Positions 1 through 8,071 of a stretch of 11,853 bases of DNA are shown in pieces; the stretch's first letter is position 1; the number at the start of each line of letters is the position of its first letter. The notes beneath the pieces were generated by a model. The model saw nothing but the letters and a program-made list of their open reading frames with translations. It had not been told where the DNA came from and ran no database searches. Position numbers and translations under genes: made by a program. Origin of the DNA: SKPH01 sp051748565 (GTDB lineage Bacteria > Bacillota > Dethiobacteria > DTU022); the NCBI GenBank assembly GCA_051748565.1, contig JBNJHN010000062.1:1-11853 (forward strand). Direction: 5' to 3'.

Positions 1-21
1 TATTTAAAAACCTCTCCAGGA

Positions 22-38
22 TGCGCCATTATGGCGCA
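22..38. repeat. Perfect inverted repeat (8-bp arms, 1-nt centre) at a predicted transcription start
   Basis: The 17-mer TGCGCCATTATGGCGCA reads the same on both strands apart from its central base. On the minus strand it begins one or two bases after the predicted start site of the promoter at 46-74. It would form either a 5'-terminal hairpin of the transcript or a double-stranded operator. No U-run follows it directly (the next T-stretch is about 10 nt further on, after a GGAGAGG), so it is a poor Rho-independent terminator for rpoC. The role as operator or 5' stem is inference; the symmetry is directly visible. Confidence 0.7.
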
Positions 39-45
39 CCTTAAG

Positions 46-74
46 ATTTTAACACCGTATACAAACCTTGTCAA
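46..74 (-). promoter_or_regulatory. Predicted sigma-A promoter reading out of the window after rpoC
   Basis: On the minus strand a perfect -35 TTGACA (74-69) is separated by 17 nt from a -10 TAAAAT (51-46, 5 of 6 matches). The start site should fall near 39-41. It lies only about 15 nt beyond the rpoC stop, and no terminator separates them, so the next gene would receive both read-through and its own transcripts. A Shine-Dalgarno-like GGAGAGG (about 11-17) near the window edge suggests that the next coding region starts just outside. In Firmicutes the genes after rpoC are usually an L7Ae-family protein gene and rpsL, but neither can be seen here. Confidence 0.65.
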
Positions 75-88
75 TTAGTAAATCACTT

Positions 89-3000
89 CTAATCTTCAAA
101 AACTTCAGGATCTTCTTCAATTCGTTCCGGTCGCTGATCGGCAGTAGAAACAATTGAAGTTTCTTCTCCGTCCATGCCCAGATTAACCTCCAAATCCTTC
201 ACTTCTTCCGGTTCCGGTTCCACTCCCAGGGGACGAACCTCAATATTACGGTAACGGGTCATTCCCGTGCCGGCCGGAATAAGCTTGCCAATGATCACAT
301 TTTCTTTCAGGCCAAGAAGCTGGTCCTGGCGTCCCTTTATTGAAGCTTCAGTTAAGACCCGGGTCGTTTCCTGGAAAGATGCCGCTGATAGGAAGGATTC
401 GGTTGCCAGGGATGTCTTTGTAATACCTAGAAGAAGCGCACGAGCGAGGGCAGGACGGCCGCCTTCCTCTGTTACAGCCTCATTAATCCCTTCGAAAACA
501 TAACTGTCAAGCATACCACCCGGCAACAAATCGGTATCGCCCGGATCTTCTACTTTTACTTTCTTAAGCATCTGGCGAACAATAATTTCTATATGTTTGT
601 CGTTAATATCGACACCCTGCATTTTATAGACCCACTGAACCTCTTTAAGCAGGTAGAGTTGAACGCCGCGTACACCTTTTACTTTAAGTAACTCATGTGG
701 GTTAATCGAGCCCTCTGTCAATTCGTCACCGGCACTAACCCGGGTACCGGTTTCGACTTTTATCCTTGCTCCATAAGGAATCAAATAGACCCTCGATTCG
801 CCATGTTCAGAATTAAGCCTGATTTCTCTCTTGTAGCGGGTTTCCAGAACCTCAACCTCTCCGGCTATTTCGGAAATTAATGATTGGCCCTTTGGTTTGC
901 GGGCCTCGAAAAGTTCTTCTACCCTGGGCAAACCCTGGGTTATATCGTCACCGGCTACACCACCGGTGTGGAAGGTGCGCATAGTAAGCTGCGTACCGGG
1001 TTCGCCAATTGACTGGGCTGCAATTATGCCGACAGCTTCGCCAACATTAACAATTTTCCCGCTGGCAAGGTCGCGCCCGTAACACTTGACACAAACGCCG
1101 TGACGGGTTTTACAGGTAAGCACAGAACGAAAGCGAACTTCAGAAATATCGAGATCGGCAATTTGTTGAGCCATTTCTTCAGTAATAAGGGTATTGGCTT
1201 CAATCAGCACTTCCCCGGATTCAGGGTGGTAAACCGGCTCCATGGTATAACGGCCGATAACCCGGTTAACTGCATCCTGTAAAATCTCTTCATCCTCAAT
1301 GAATTCGCTCAACCCGATTGATTGACCCGTTCCGCAATCATCTTCGCGCACTATCACATCCTGGACCACATCGACCAGGCGGCGGGTCAGGTAGCCGGAA
1401 TCGGCAGTCTTCAGGGCAGTATCGGCAAGGCCTTTACGGGCTCCATGTGTAGAAATAAAGTATTCAAGCACTGTGAGTCCTTCACGGAAGTTTGCTTTAA
1501 TCGGTATATCGATAATCCGTCCTGCCGGGTCAGCCATCAAACCACGCATCCCGGCAAGCTGAGTAATTTGTGATTCATTGCCACGGGCCCCGGAATGAGC
1601 CATCATGTAAATCGGATTCAGTTCATCAAGACCCAGCATCAAAGCCCCGGTAACCTCATCTTTGGCATTACTCCAAACTTCGATGACATGGTCATAACGC
1701 TCTTTTTCAGTGATCAGGCCATGGGCAAACTGATCTTCTGTCGCTTCGACTTTCTCTTCGGCCGCCTTAAGAATATCCTGTTTTTGCTTCGGGACAACAA
1801 TATCACTTACCGCAACAGTAACTCCGGCCCGGGTAGCATATTGGAAACCCAGTTTTTTGACCTTATCGAGAACTTCTGCTGAGCGGGTGTTGCCGTACAG
1901 ACGGTAACAGCGGGCAATCATTTCTGCCAGAAAGTCTTTCTTGGCAGCTTTATTTCGCGGTTGATCCTGCAAAACTTTTTGCGGGTCCAGGTTTCGCAAC
2001 GGTACGAAACAATTCTCAGGCAATGAGTCATTGAAGTCTGCATTGTTAATATAAGGAAAATCTTTAGGAAATACTTCATTGAAAATTACTTTACCGACTG
2101 TCGTCAGCAAATATTTTTTACGCCGCACAAAATCGCGTCCCTTGAAACCGGAAGCACGGATAAATATCCGGGCATGCAGATCCAGGTAACCAAGTTCATA
2201 AGCGGTAACCGCTTCTTCAGGATCGGGAAACACTTTTCCCTCTCCCTTTGACCCGTCCTTTTCAAGGGTCAGGTAATAACAGCCGAGAACCATGTCCTGG
2301 GTCGGCGTGGTAACCGGACGCCCATCTTTTGGGTTGAGAATATTATGCGCTGAAAGCATCAGCAGGCGTGCTTCAGCCTGCGCTTCTGCTGAAAGCGGCA
2401 CATGCACAGCCATCTGGTCACCGTCGAAATCGGCATTGTAGGCAGCGCAAACCAGCGGGTGGATCTGGATAGCCCGGCCTTCGACCAGGACAGGCTCGAA
2501 AGCCTGTATGCCAAGGCGGTGCAGGGTTGGCGCGCGGTTCAGAAGAACAGGGTGATCTTTAATCACTTCTTCAAGAACATCCCATACTTCGGGACGCACT
2601 TTTTCGACCATTCGTTTGGCACTTTTTATATTATGGGCCAGGCCATCACTGACCAGGCGCTTCATTACAAAAGGCTTAAATAACTCCAGGGCCATCTCTT
2701 TGGGCAGACCGCACTGGTATAACTTTAACTCCGGACCAACAACGATAACGGAGCGACCCGAATAGTCAACCCGCTTTCCGAGTAGATTCTGGCGGAAACG
2801 ACCCTGCTTGCCTTTAAGCATATCGCTTAAAGATTTCAGAGGTCGGTTTCCTGGCCCGGTTACCGGACGCCCTCGACGGCCATTGTCGATTAGAGCATCG
2901 ACTGCTTCCTGCAGCATTCTTTTTTCATTGCGAACAATAATATCGGGAGCACCCAGGTCGAGCAGTCGCTTTAAACGGTTATTCCGGTTGATGACTCTGC

Positions 3001-3793
3001 GATAAAGATCGTTAAGGTCGGATGTGGCAAAACGTCCTCCGTCAAGCTGAACCATGGGCCGAAGGTCGGGTGGGATAACGGGGATAGCATCGAGAATCAT
3101 CCATGAAGGATCGTTGCCCGACTGGCGGAAGGCTTCGACAACCTCGAGGCGGCGGATAGCTCTTACCTTTTTTTGACCGCTGGTAGTGGTCAGTTCATCA
3201 CGGAGTTCTAACGCAATTTCATCTAAATCGAGCCCATTAAGCAACTTTTTAATTGCTTCTGCGCCCATTTCTGCCTTGAAACCTTTGCCTGTCTTAAACA
3301 GAGCCTGGTATTTCTCAAAATATTCCCGGTATTCAACTTCAGTCAGCAACTGTTTATCACTGAGATAAGTTTCACCGGGATCGATTACAACATAAGCGGC
3401 AAAATAGAGCACTTTTTCCAGGGCGCGCGGAGACATATCAAGCAGAAGGCCCATACGACTGGGGATTCCTTTAAAGTACCAAATATGTGATACCGGTGCA
3501 GCCAGCTCAATGTGGCCCATCCTTTCACGGCGCACCTTGGCCCTGGTTACTTCAACCCCACATCGGTCACATACAATCCCACGGTAGCGGACACGCTTGT
3601 ATTTCCCGCAGTGGCATTCCCAGTCTTTTTGCGGGCCAAATATTTTTTCACAGAAAAGACCCTCACGTTCCGGTTTCAAGGTGCGATAATTAATCGTTTC
3701 CGGTTTTTTTACCTCACCTCTGGACCAGGCCCTGATCTGTTCGGATGAAGCCAGGCCTATTTTTAAGGCATCAAAATTATTTACATCCAACAA
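89..3793 (-). CDS. rpoC: DNA-directed RNA polymerase subunit beta'
   Basis: Catalytic beta' subunit of RNA polymerase, 1234 residues, close to the Bacillus length (about 1200) and lacking the large proteobacterial insertion. Visible landmarks are the N-terminal zinc ribbon (C60, C62, C75, C78), the active-site motif NADFDGDQMAVH at 453-464 with Mg-binding D455, D457 and D459, the bridge helix around 729-753, the trigger-loop region around 770-800, and the second zinc site (C820, C894, C901, C904). The start is a TTG, directly followed by a second TTG codon. AAAGGAG lies 8 nt upstream of the first, and the resulting MLDVNNF matches the Bacillus N-terminus. It follows rpoB by 33 nt and is surely co-transcribed with it. 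The last 45 or so residues form an acidic tail, about 17 D/E against 3 K/R by my count. Identity is certain. Confidence 0.99.
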   Translation of the reverse strand: MLDVNNFDALKIGLASSEQIRAWSRGEVKKPETINYRTLKPEREGLFCEKIFGPQKDWECHCGKYKRVRYRGIVCDRCGVEVTRAKVRRERMGHIELAAPVSHIWYFKGIPSRMGLLLDMSPRALEKVLYFAAYVVIDPGETYLSDKQLLTEVEYREYFEKYQALFKTGKGFKAEMGAEAIKKLLNGLDLDEIALELRDELTTTSGQKKVRAIRRLEVVEAFRQSGNDPSWMILDAIPVIPPDLRPMVQLDGGRFATSDLNDLYRRVINRNNRLKRLLDLGAPDIIVRNEKRMLQEAVDALIDNGRRGRPVTGPGNRPLKSLSDMLKGKQGRFRQNLLGKRVDYSGRSVIVVGPELKLYQCGLPKEMALELFKPFVMKRLVSDGLAHNIKSAKRMVEKVRPEVWDVLEEVIKDHPVLLNRAPTLHRLGIQAFEPVLVEGRAIQIHPLVCAAYNADFDGDQMAVHVPLSAEAQAEARLLMLSAHNILNPKDGRPVTTPTQDMVLGCYYLTLEKDGSKGEGKVFPDPEEAVTAYELGYLDLHARIFIRASGFKGRDFVRRKKYLLTTVGKVIFNEVFPKDFPYINNADFNDSLPENCFVPLRNLDPQKVLQDQPRNKAAKKDFLAEMIARCYRLYGNTRSAEVLDKVKKLGFQYATRAGVTVAVSDIVVPKQKQDILKAAEEKVEATEDQFAHGLITEKERYDHVIEVWSNAKDEVTGALMLGLDELNPIYMMAHSGARGNESQITQLAGMRGLMADPAGRIIDIPIKANFREGLTVLEYFISTHGARKGLADTALKTADSGYLTRRLVDVVQDVIVREDDCGTGQSIGLSEFIEDEEILQDAVNRVIGRYTMEPVYHPESGEVLIEANTLITEEMAQQIADLDISEVRFRSVLTCKTRHGVCVKCYGRDLASGKIVNVGEAVGIIAAQSIGEPGTQLTMRTFHTGGVAGDDITQGLPRVEELFEARKPKGQSLISEIAGEVEVLETRYKREIRLNSEHGESRVYLIPYGARIKVETGTRVSAGDELTEGSINPHELLKVKGVRGVQLYLLKEVQWVYKMQGVDINDKHIEIIVRQMLKKVKVEDPGDTDLLPGGMLDSYVFEGINEAVTEEGGRPALARALLLGITKTSLATESFLSAASFQETTRVLTEASIKGRQDQLLGLKENVIIGKLIPAGTGMTRYRNIEVRPLGVEPEPEEVKDLEVNLGMDGEETSIVSTADQRPERIEEDPEVFED

Positions 3794-3826
3794 AAAGATC
3801 TCTCCTTTCGCCAGGTTTCACCTGTG

Positions 3827-6800
3827 CTACTGGTAGATGCTGTCATCGTCTTCTTCCAATTCCAAATCTTCTTCCGAAGAATCATCCTTATCGATATTCT
3901 TTTTTGAAGAACGTTTTGGCTTTGTATCATCGTTATTATCATCGTCATTGTCCTGTTCAAGCTCCTCAAGCTGATCAAGAGATACTTCTTCAAGCTCGCC
4001 TGCCTGGAGATCTGGCGCCATAGTGCCTTCTTCATTATCTTCAAGAACCCAATCTTCACTTTTTACTGCTTTTATATCTTTTCTCTCACCTGCCGGAGCT
4101 TTTTTTGCTTCCACTTTAGCTGCGACTTCTTCCCTGGGTTCCTTACGATAAATGAAGCGATCGATGTCATCTTCATCCGATTCCATTCCTTCAATGTTAA
4201 CATCAAGACGGCGGTAATCGGAATCGTCATCGCCCTCTTTAATTTCAACTTCTCCTGACTCCTCACTTAAAACACGCACATCAAGACAAAGACTCTGTAA
4301 CTCCTTAACCAGGACCTTGAATGATTCGGGTACCCCCGGTTCGGGTATATTTTCTCCTTTAACGATAGCCTCGTATGTTTTAACCCGGCCCACTACATCA
4401 TCGGATTTTACAGTCAAAATTTCCTGCAATGAATAAGCCGCACCGTATGCTTCAAGGGCCCATACTTCCATTTCACCAAACCTCTGACCACCGAACTGGG
4501 CTTTGCCACCGAGTGGCTGCTGAGTGACCAGGGAATAGGGGCCGGTAGAGCGGGCATGAATTTTATCATCTACGAGGTGAGCCAATTTAAGCATGTAGAC
4601 ATATCCCACTGTTACCTTTTCATCAAATGGTTCTCCTGTCCTTCCGTCGTAAAGAGTCGTTTTTCCATTGCCTGGCAAGCTTGCTTCTTCAAAGCAGGCA
4701 AAAACATCATCTTCTGTGGCCCCATCAAAAACCGGAGACGCGATCTGTATACCGAGAACCTTGGCAGACCAACCGAGGTGAGCCTCCAAGACCTGCCCGA
4801 TATTCATTCTTGAAGGAACACCCAACGGATTAAGAACAATATCAAGCGGTGTTCCATCAGGCATAAAGGGCATGTCTTCTTCCGGCAGGATACGGGCAAT
4901 TACTCCTTTATTGCCATGCCGTCCGGCCATCTTGTCACCTTCGGATATTTTACGTTTCTGAGCTACATAGACACGGACAAGCTGATTCACGCCGGGAGAT
5001 AATTCATCGCCCTCCTCGCGGTTGAATACTTTAACATCCACTACAATACCGGATTCGCCATGTGGTATGCGCAGCGAGGTATCGCGAACTTCGCGGGCTT
5101 TCTCCCCAAATATAGCTCTTAACAGACGCTCTTCCGCAGTCAGTTCAGTCTCTCCTTTGGGGGTAACCTTGCCAACTAAAATATCACCGGCCCTGACTTC
5201 GGCTCCGATACGGATAATACCACGTCCATCGAGATCCTTAAGGGCTTCTTCCCCAACATTTGGTATATCACGGGTGATTTCTTCAGGGCCAAGTTTGGTA
5301 TCCCTGGCTTCTGACTCGTATTCTTCAATATGGATAGATGTATAGACATCTTCTTTAACCAGCTTTTCGCTGATCAAAATAGCATCTTCGTAGTTATAAC
5401 CCTCCCATGGCAGAAAAGCAACCAGGACATTGCGCCCAAGAGCCATTTCACCATCGCTGGTACAGGAACCGTCGGCAAGAACATCATCAACACTGACCTT
5501 CTGTCCGCGCCTGACAATGGGGTGCTGGTTGACACAGGTTCCCTGATTAGAACGTTTAAATTTTTGTAAAGTATATATATCAAGCCCGCCATCAAACCCG
5601 GGACGCCGCTCAGCTTCAGAACGCTCCCTGGTGCGACCGTTGATATAGTAATTCTGGCCTTCATTATCATCATCACGGCGAACAACAATTTCATCGCTGG
5701 TAACTCGTACAACTTCCCCATCGGCAAGACAGATTGCTACCGCTCCTGAATCGAAAGCAGCTTTATATTCAAGACCGGTGCCGACAAGCGGAGCTTCAGT
5801 TTTCAGCAAAGGCACTGCCTGGCGCTGCATGTTAGCTCCCATCAAAGCACGATTGGCATCATCATTTTCAAGGAAGGGAATCAAAGCTGTTGCAACACTG
5901 ACCAGCTGCTTCGGAGAAACATCCATGAAATCTACCTCGTTTGGATGACGCATTACCGTATCATAATAGTAGCGGCAGGTTACACGGTTATTTTCAAAGT
6001 AGCCTTTTTTATCAAGTATGGCATTAGCCTGGGCAATAACAAAGCGATCCTCATCATCGGCGGTAAGGTAAACAATTTCTTTCGTCACCCGGCCTCTTTT
6101 TTTATCGACCCGCTGATAGGGGGTCTCAATAAACCCGTGTTCATTGATACGGGCGTAAGTTCCAAGTGAGCCAATCAGGCCGATATTGGGACCCTCGGGA
6201 GTTTCAATAGGGCAAATACGGCCGTAGTGCGAGTGGTGCACATCACGAACTTCAAAACCTGCCCTTTCCCGGCTTAACCCGCCGGGGCCGAGGGCGCTGA
6301 GGCGACGTTTATGGGTAAGTTCGGCAAGCGGGTTGGTTTGATCCATAAACTGGGACAGCTGGCTGCTGCCGAAAAATTCTTTTATCGAAGCAATGACCGG
6401 CCGAATATTGATCAGGGCCTGGGGTGTAATCGCCTCAACATCCTGGATAGTCATTCTTTCGCGGACTACCCTTTCCATGCGTGAAAGGCCAATTCGGAAT
6501 TGATTTTGCAGAAGTTCTCCCACGCTTCGAAGACGGCGGTTCCCGAGATGATCTATATCATCAACATGGCCGATACCTTCAAAGAGGTTGAGGATATAAT
6601 TTACAGCAGCAATAATATCGGCAGGAACCAGGTGTCTGGTTGCCAGATCAACACCGCCATTACCAATCACAAGGTGGCTATCCTCACGGTGTTTTATCAT
6701 AACCCGCTGAATACGATGCTCATCAATAACCCGGGCTGCATCTTCGTCAACTACTGTTCCCGCTGCAAATATTACTTCCCCGCTTACCGGATCTGCTACA

Positions 6801-7681
6801 TCCTCAGCAAGTTCCTGGCCGAAAATGCGGTTGGTCATCGATAGTTTTTTGTTTGCTTTAAACCTTCCCACACGCGCAAAGTCGTAGCGCTTGCCGTCAA
6901 AGAAAAGCGACTCAAAAAGTGAACGGGCATTTTCCACGTTTAAAGGTTCTCCCGGGCGCAGGCGCTTGTAGATCTCTAAAAGTGCCGTTTCTGTGGAATC
7001 AGTATGATCTTTTTCCAAAATATCACCCAGGCGACGATCATTGTTTAAAAGATTTTTGATTTCTTCATCCGTACCATAACCGATAGCCCGCAGCAATACA
7101 GTAACGGGAATTTTCCTGGTTCGGTCAACACGTACATAGACTCCATCGGCAACATCGGTTTCGAATTCAAGCCATGTGCCGCGGTTTGGGATAATAGTGG
7201 CGCTGATCAGTTCTTTACCGGTGCTGCCGGTCGGATCCGGTTGTTTCTTAAAATAAACACCCGGAGAACGTACCAGCTGGCTGACAATAACCCTTTCGGC
7301 ACCATTAATAACAAAGGTGCCGTTATCGGTCATCATCGGAAAGTCACCCATAAAAACTTCCTGCTCTTTGACTTCACCGGTTTCCCGGTTAATCAGTCTC
7401 ACGCGAACCTTAAGTGGAACAGCATAAGTGGCGTCCCGCTCTTTGCAATCATCAACGGAATATTTAGGCTCTCCGAGCGTATAATCGTAAAACTCGAGAA
7501 CCAGATTGCCAGTAAAATCCTGGATTGGTGAAAAATCTTCAAAAACTTCCTTAAGCCCCTGGTTCAGAAACCAGTCAAATGAGCTTTGCTGAACTTCGAT
7601 CAAATTAGGTAGGTCGAGAACTTCGGTAATCCTGGCATATGAACGACGTTTGCTTCTACCTGCTGCAACACTACTGGACAT
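3827..7681 (-). CDS. rpoB: DNA-directed RNA polymerase subunit beta, with long acidic C-terminal tail
   Basis: Catalytic beta subunit of RNA polymerase, 1284 residues. The rifampicin-binding cluster is at 438-464. Residues equivalent to E. coli Q513, D516, H526 and S531 (here Q444, D447, H457, S462) are all of the sensitive type. GDKMAGRHGNKG at 915-926 is the conserved active-site segment, and the conserved body ends near ELQSLCLDVRVLSE (1127-1140). About 144 residues follow, low in complexity and very acidic (about 54 D/E, 20 K/R by my count); the Bacillus tail is only about 55 residues. The ATG start is preceded by AGGGGAGTGA. It sits 390 nt after rplL, behind its own probable promoter, and rpoC follows after 33 nt. 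Function is certain; the role of the tail is unknown. Confidence 0.99.
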   Translation of the reverse strand: MSSSVAAGRSKRRSYARITEVLDLPNLIEVQQSSFDWFLNQGLKEVFEDFSPIQDFTGNLVLEFYDYTLGEPKYSVDDCKERDATYAVPLKVRVRLINRETGEVKEQEVFMGDFPMMTDNGTFVINGAERVIVSQLVRSPGVYFKKQPDPTGSTGKELISATIIPNRGTWLEFETDVADGVYVRVDRTRKIPVTVLLRAIGYGTDEEIKNLLNNDRRLGDILEKDHTDSTETALLEIYKRLRPGEPLNVENARSLFESLFFDGKRYDFARVGRFKANKKLSMTNRIFGQELAEDVADPVSGEVIFAAGTVVDEDAARVIDEHRIQRVMIKHREDSHLVIGNGGVDLATRHLVPADIIAAVNYILNLFEGIGHVDDIDHLGNRRLRSVGELLQNQFRIGLSRMERVVRERMTIQDVEAITPQALINIRPVIASIKEFFGSSQLSQFMDQTNPLAELTHKRRLSALGPGGLSRERAGFEVRDVHHSHYGRICPIETPEGPNIGLIGSLGTYARINEHGFIETPYQRVDKKRGRVTKEIVYLTADDEDRFVIAQANAILDKKGYFENNRVTCRYYYDTVMRHPNEVDFMDVSPKQLVSVATALIPFLENDDANRALMGANMQRQAVPLLKTEAPLVGTGLEYKAAFDSGAVAICLADGEVVRVTSDEIVVRRDDDNEGQNYYINGRTRERSEAERRPGFDGGLDIYTLQKFKRSNQGTCVNQHPIVRRGQKVSVDDVLADGSCTSDGEMALGRNVLVAFLPWEGYNYEDAILISEKLVKEDVYTSIHIEEYESEARDTKLGPEEITRDIPNVGEEALKDLDGRGIIRIGAEVRAGDILVGKVTPKGETELTAEERLLRAIFGEKAREVRDTSLRIPHGESGIVVDVKVFNREEGDELSPGVNQLVRVYVAQKRKISEGDKMAGRHGNKGVIARILPEEDMPFMPDGTPLDIVLNPLGVPSRMNIGQVLEAHLGWSAKVLGIQIASPVFDGATEDDVFACFEEASLPGNGKTTLYDGRTGEPFDEKVTVGYVYMLKLAHLVDDKIHARSTGPYSLVTQQPLGGKAQFGGQRFGEMEVWALEAYGAAYSLQEILTVKSDDVVGRVKTYEAIVKGENIPEPGVPESFKVLVKELQSLCLDVRVLSEESGEVEIKEGDDDSDYRRLDVNIEGMESDEDDIDRFIYRKEPREEVAAKVEAKKAPAGERKDIKAVKSEDWVLEDNEEGTMAPDLQAGELEEVSLDQLEELEQDNDDDNNDDTKPKRSSKKNIDKDDSSEEDLELEEDDDSIYQ

Positions 7682-7852
7682 TAAAAAAAATCACTCCCCT
7701 GGTACCTGGTTATGATTTAAAACCGGAATAAAACACAAAAAAATTACTATTTTATCTAATAGCCTATGTCTCTCCTATGGGTATGTCAATATTGAGAAGG
7801 CAAATAGAATCACACTCAAAAAATGCATAGTGGTAGTACTAGACATCTAAAG

Positions 7853-7881
7853 ATATTATCACAAGGGGATTAAAGTGTCAA
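7853..7881 (-). promoter_or_regulatory. Predicted sigma-A promoter for rpoBC
   Basis: Perfect -35 TTGACA at 7881-7876. The -10 can be read in two registers: TAATAT (7858-7853) at 17 nt, or GATAAT (7860-7855) at 15 nt preceded by TGT, which makes it an extended -10. The start site should be near 7846, giving an rpoB leader of about 165 nt. Upstream, an A/T tract at 7892-7910 lies where an UP element would contact the alpha subunits. In many bacteria rpoBC is partly uncoupled from the ribosomal protein genes, and this fits. The motif match is seen; activity is inferred. Confidence 0.6.
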
Positions 7882-7891
7882 CAGGTGGAAG

Positions 7892-7925
7892 AAAAAAAAT
7901 ATAGTAAATTCCCAAAAAAAATATA
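7892..7925. repeat. Two AAAAAAAATATA copies 22 bp apart upstream of the rpoB promoter
   Basis: The 12-mer AAAAAAAATATA occurs at 7892-7903 and again at 7914-7925. The 22-bp offset is about two helical turns, so both A-tracts face the same side of the DNA, the classic arrangement for intrinsic curvature. The promoter-proximal copy lies in the UP-element position relative to the -35 at 7881. Confidence 0.6.
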
Positions 7926-7930
7926 AAATA

Positions 7931-7950
7931 AAATCAGAAGTAAATCAGAA
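7931..7950. repeat. Tandem 9-mer direct repeat, 11-bp period
   Basis: AAATCAGAA at 7931-7939 is repeated exactly at 7942-7950 with a 2-nt spacer. The 11-bp period continues the phase of the A-tracts just downstream. It lies about 85-105 bp upstream of the predicted rpoB start site. It could be a binding site for a dimeric or tandem regulator, or simply part of a bent A+T-rich region; the sequence does not decide this. Confidence 0.5.
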
Positions 7951-7986
7951 CCCGCTGCGTTATTTCAGCTCTCGGCACACCAATTT

Positions 7987-8023
7987 AACTGCCTGCCGTT
8001 GTAATCACCAGCGGCAGGCAGTT
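7987..8023 (-). terminator. Hairpin between rplL and rpoB, possible attenuator or processing site
   Basis: Perfect 12-bp inverted repeat: AACTGCCTGCCG (8023-8012) and CGGCAGGCAGTT (7998-7987) enclose a 13-nt loop. It is GC-rich and sits 48 nt after the rplL stop. It is followed by AAATTGG rather than a U-run, so full Rho-independent termination is doubtful. In E. coli a partial attenuator and an RNase III site occupy this same gap, so a role in lowering rpoBC relative to rplJL, or in mRNA processing, is a reasonable inference. Confidence 0.5.
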
Positions 8024-8071
8024 TCCCTTATATCAATGCGTAAGTATATTGAAATACAGTTTAGCTTTTTA

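Larger units (their letters stand above)
7682..8071 (-). other. 390-nt gene-free gap between rplL and rpoB
   Basis: I find no plausible coding region here in either strand. In Bacillus a methyltransferase gene (ybxB, RsmC-like) occupies this position, and it is absent here. In the direction of transcription the gap contains a 12-bp hairpin (8023-7987), a tandem 9-mer repeat (7950-7931), two phased A/T tracts (7925-7892), a probable promoter (7881-7853) and a leader of about 165 nt leading to the rpoB ribosome binding site. The block is much richer in A+T than the flanking genes. Confidence 0.8.

Noticed and set aside
3781..4266. Two minus-strand frames (92 and 64 codons) overlapping the rpoB 3' end
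   Set aside because: They arise from the repetitive acidic-tail codons read in another frame. The in-frame rpoB reading continues without a break to its TAG, so neither frameshift nor split gene is needed.
5374..5727. 117-codon minus-strand frame inside rpoB
   Set aside because: Out-of-frame shadow within a conserved part of rpoB.
7761..7789. Second perfect TTGACA (7789-7784) in the rpoB leader
   Set aside because: At 17 nt the -10 would be TAGGCT, only 3 of 6, and neighbouring registers are no better. Not called as a promoter.
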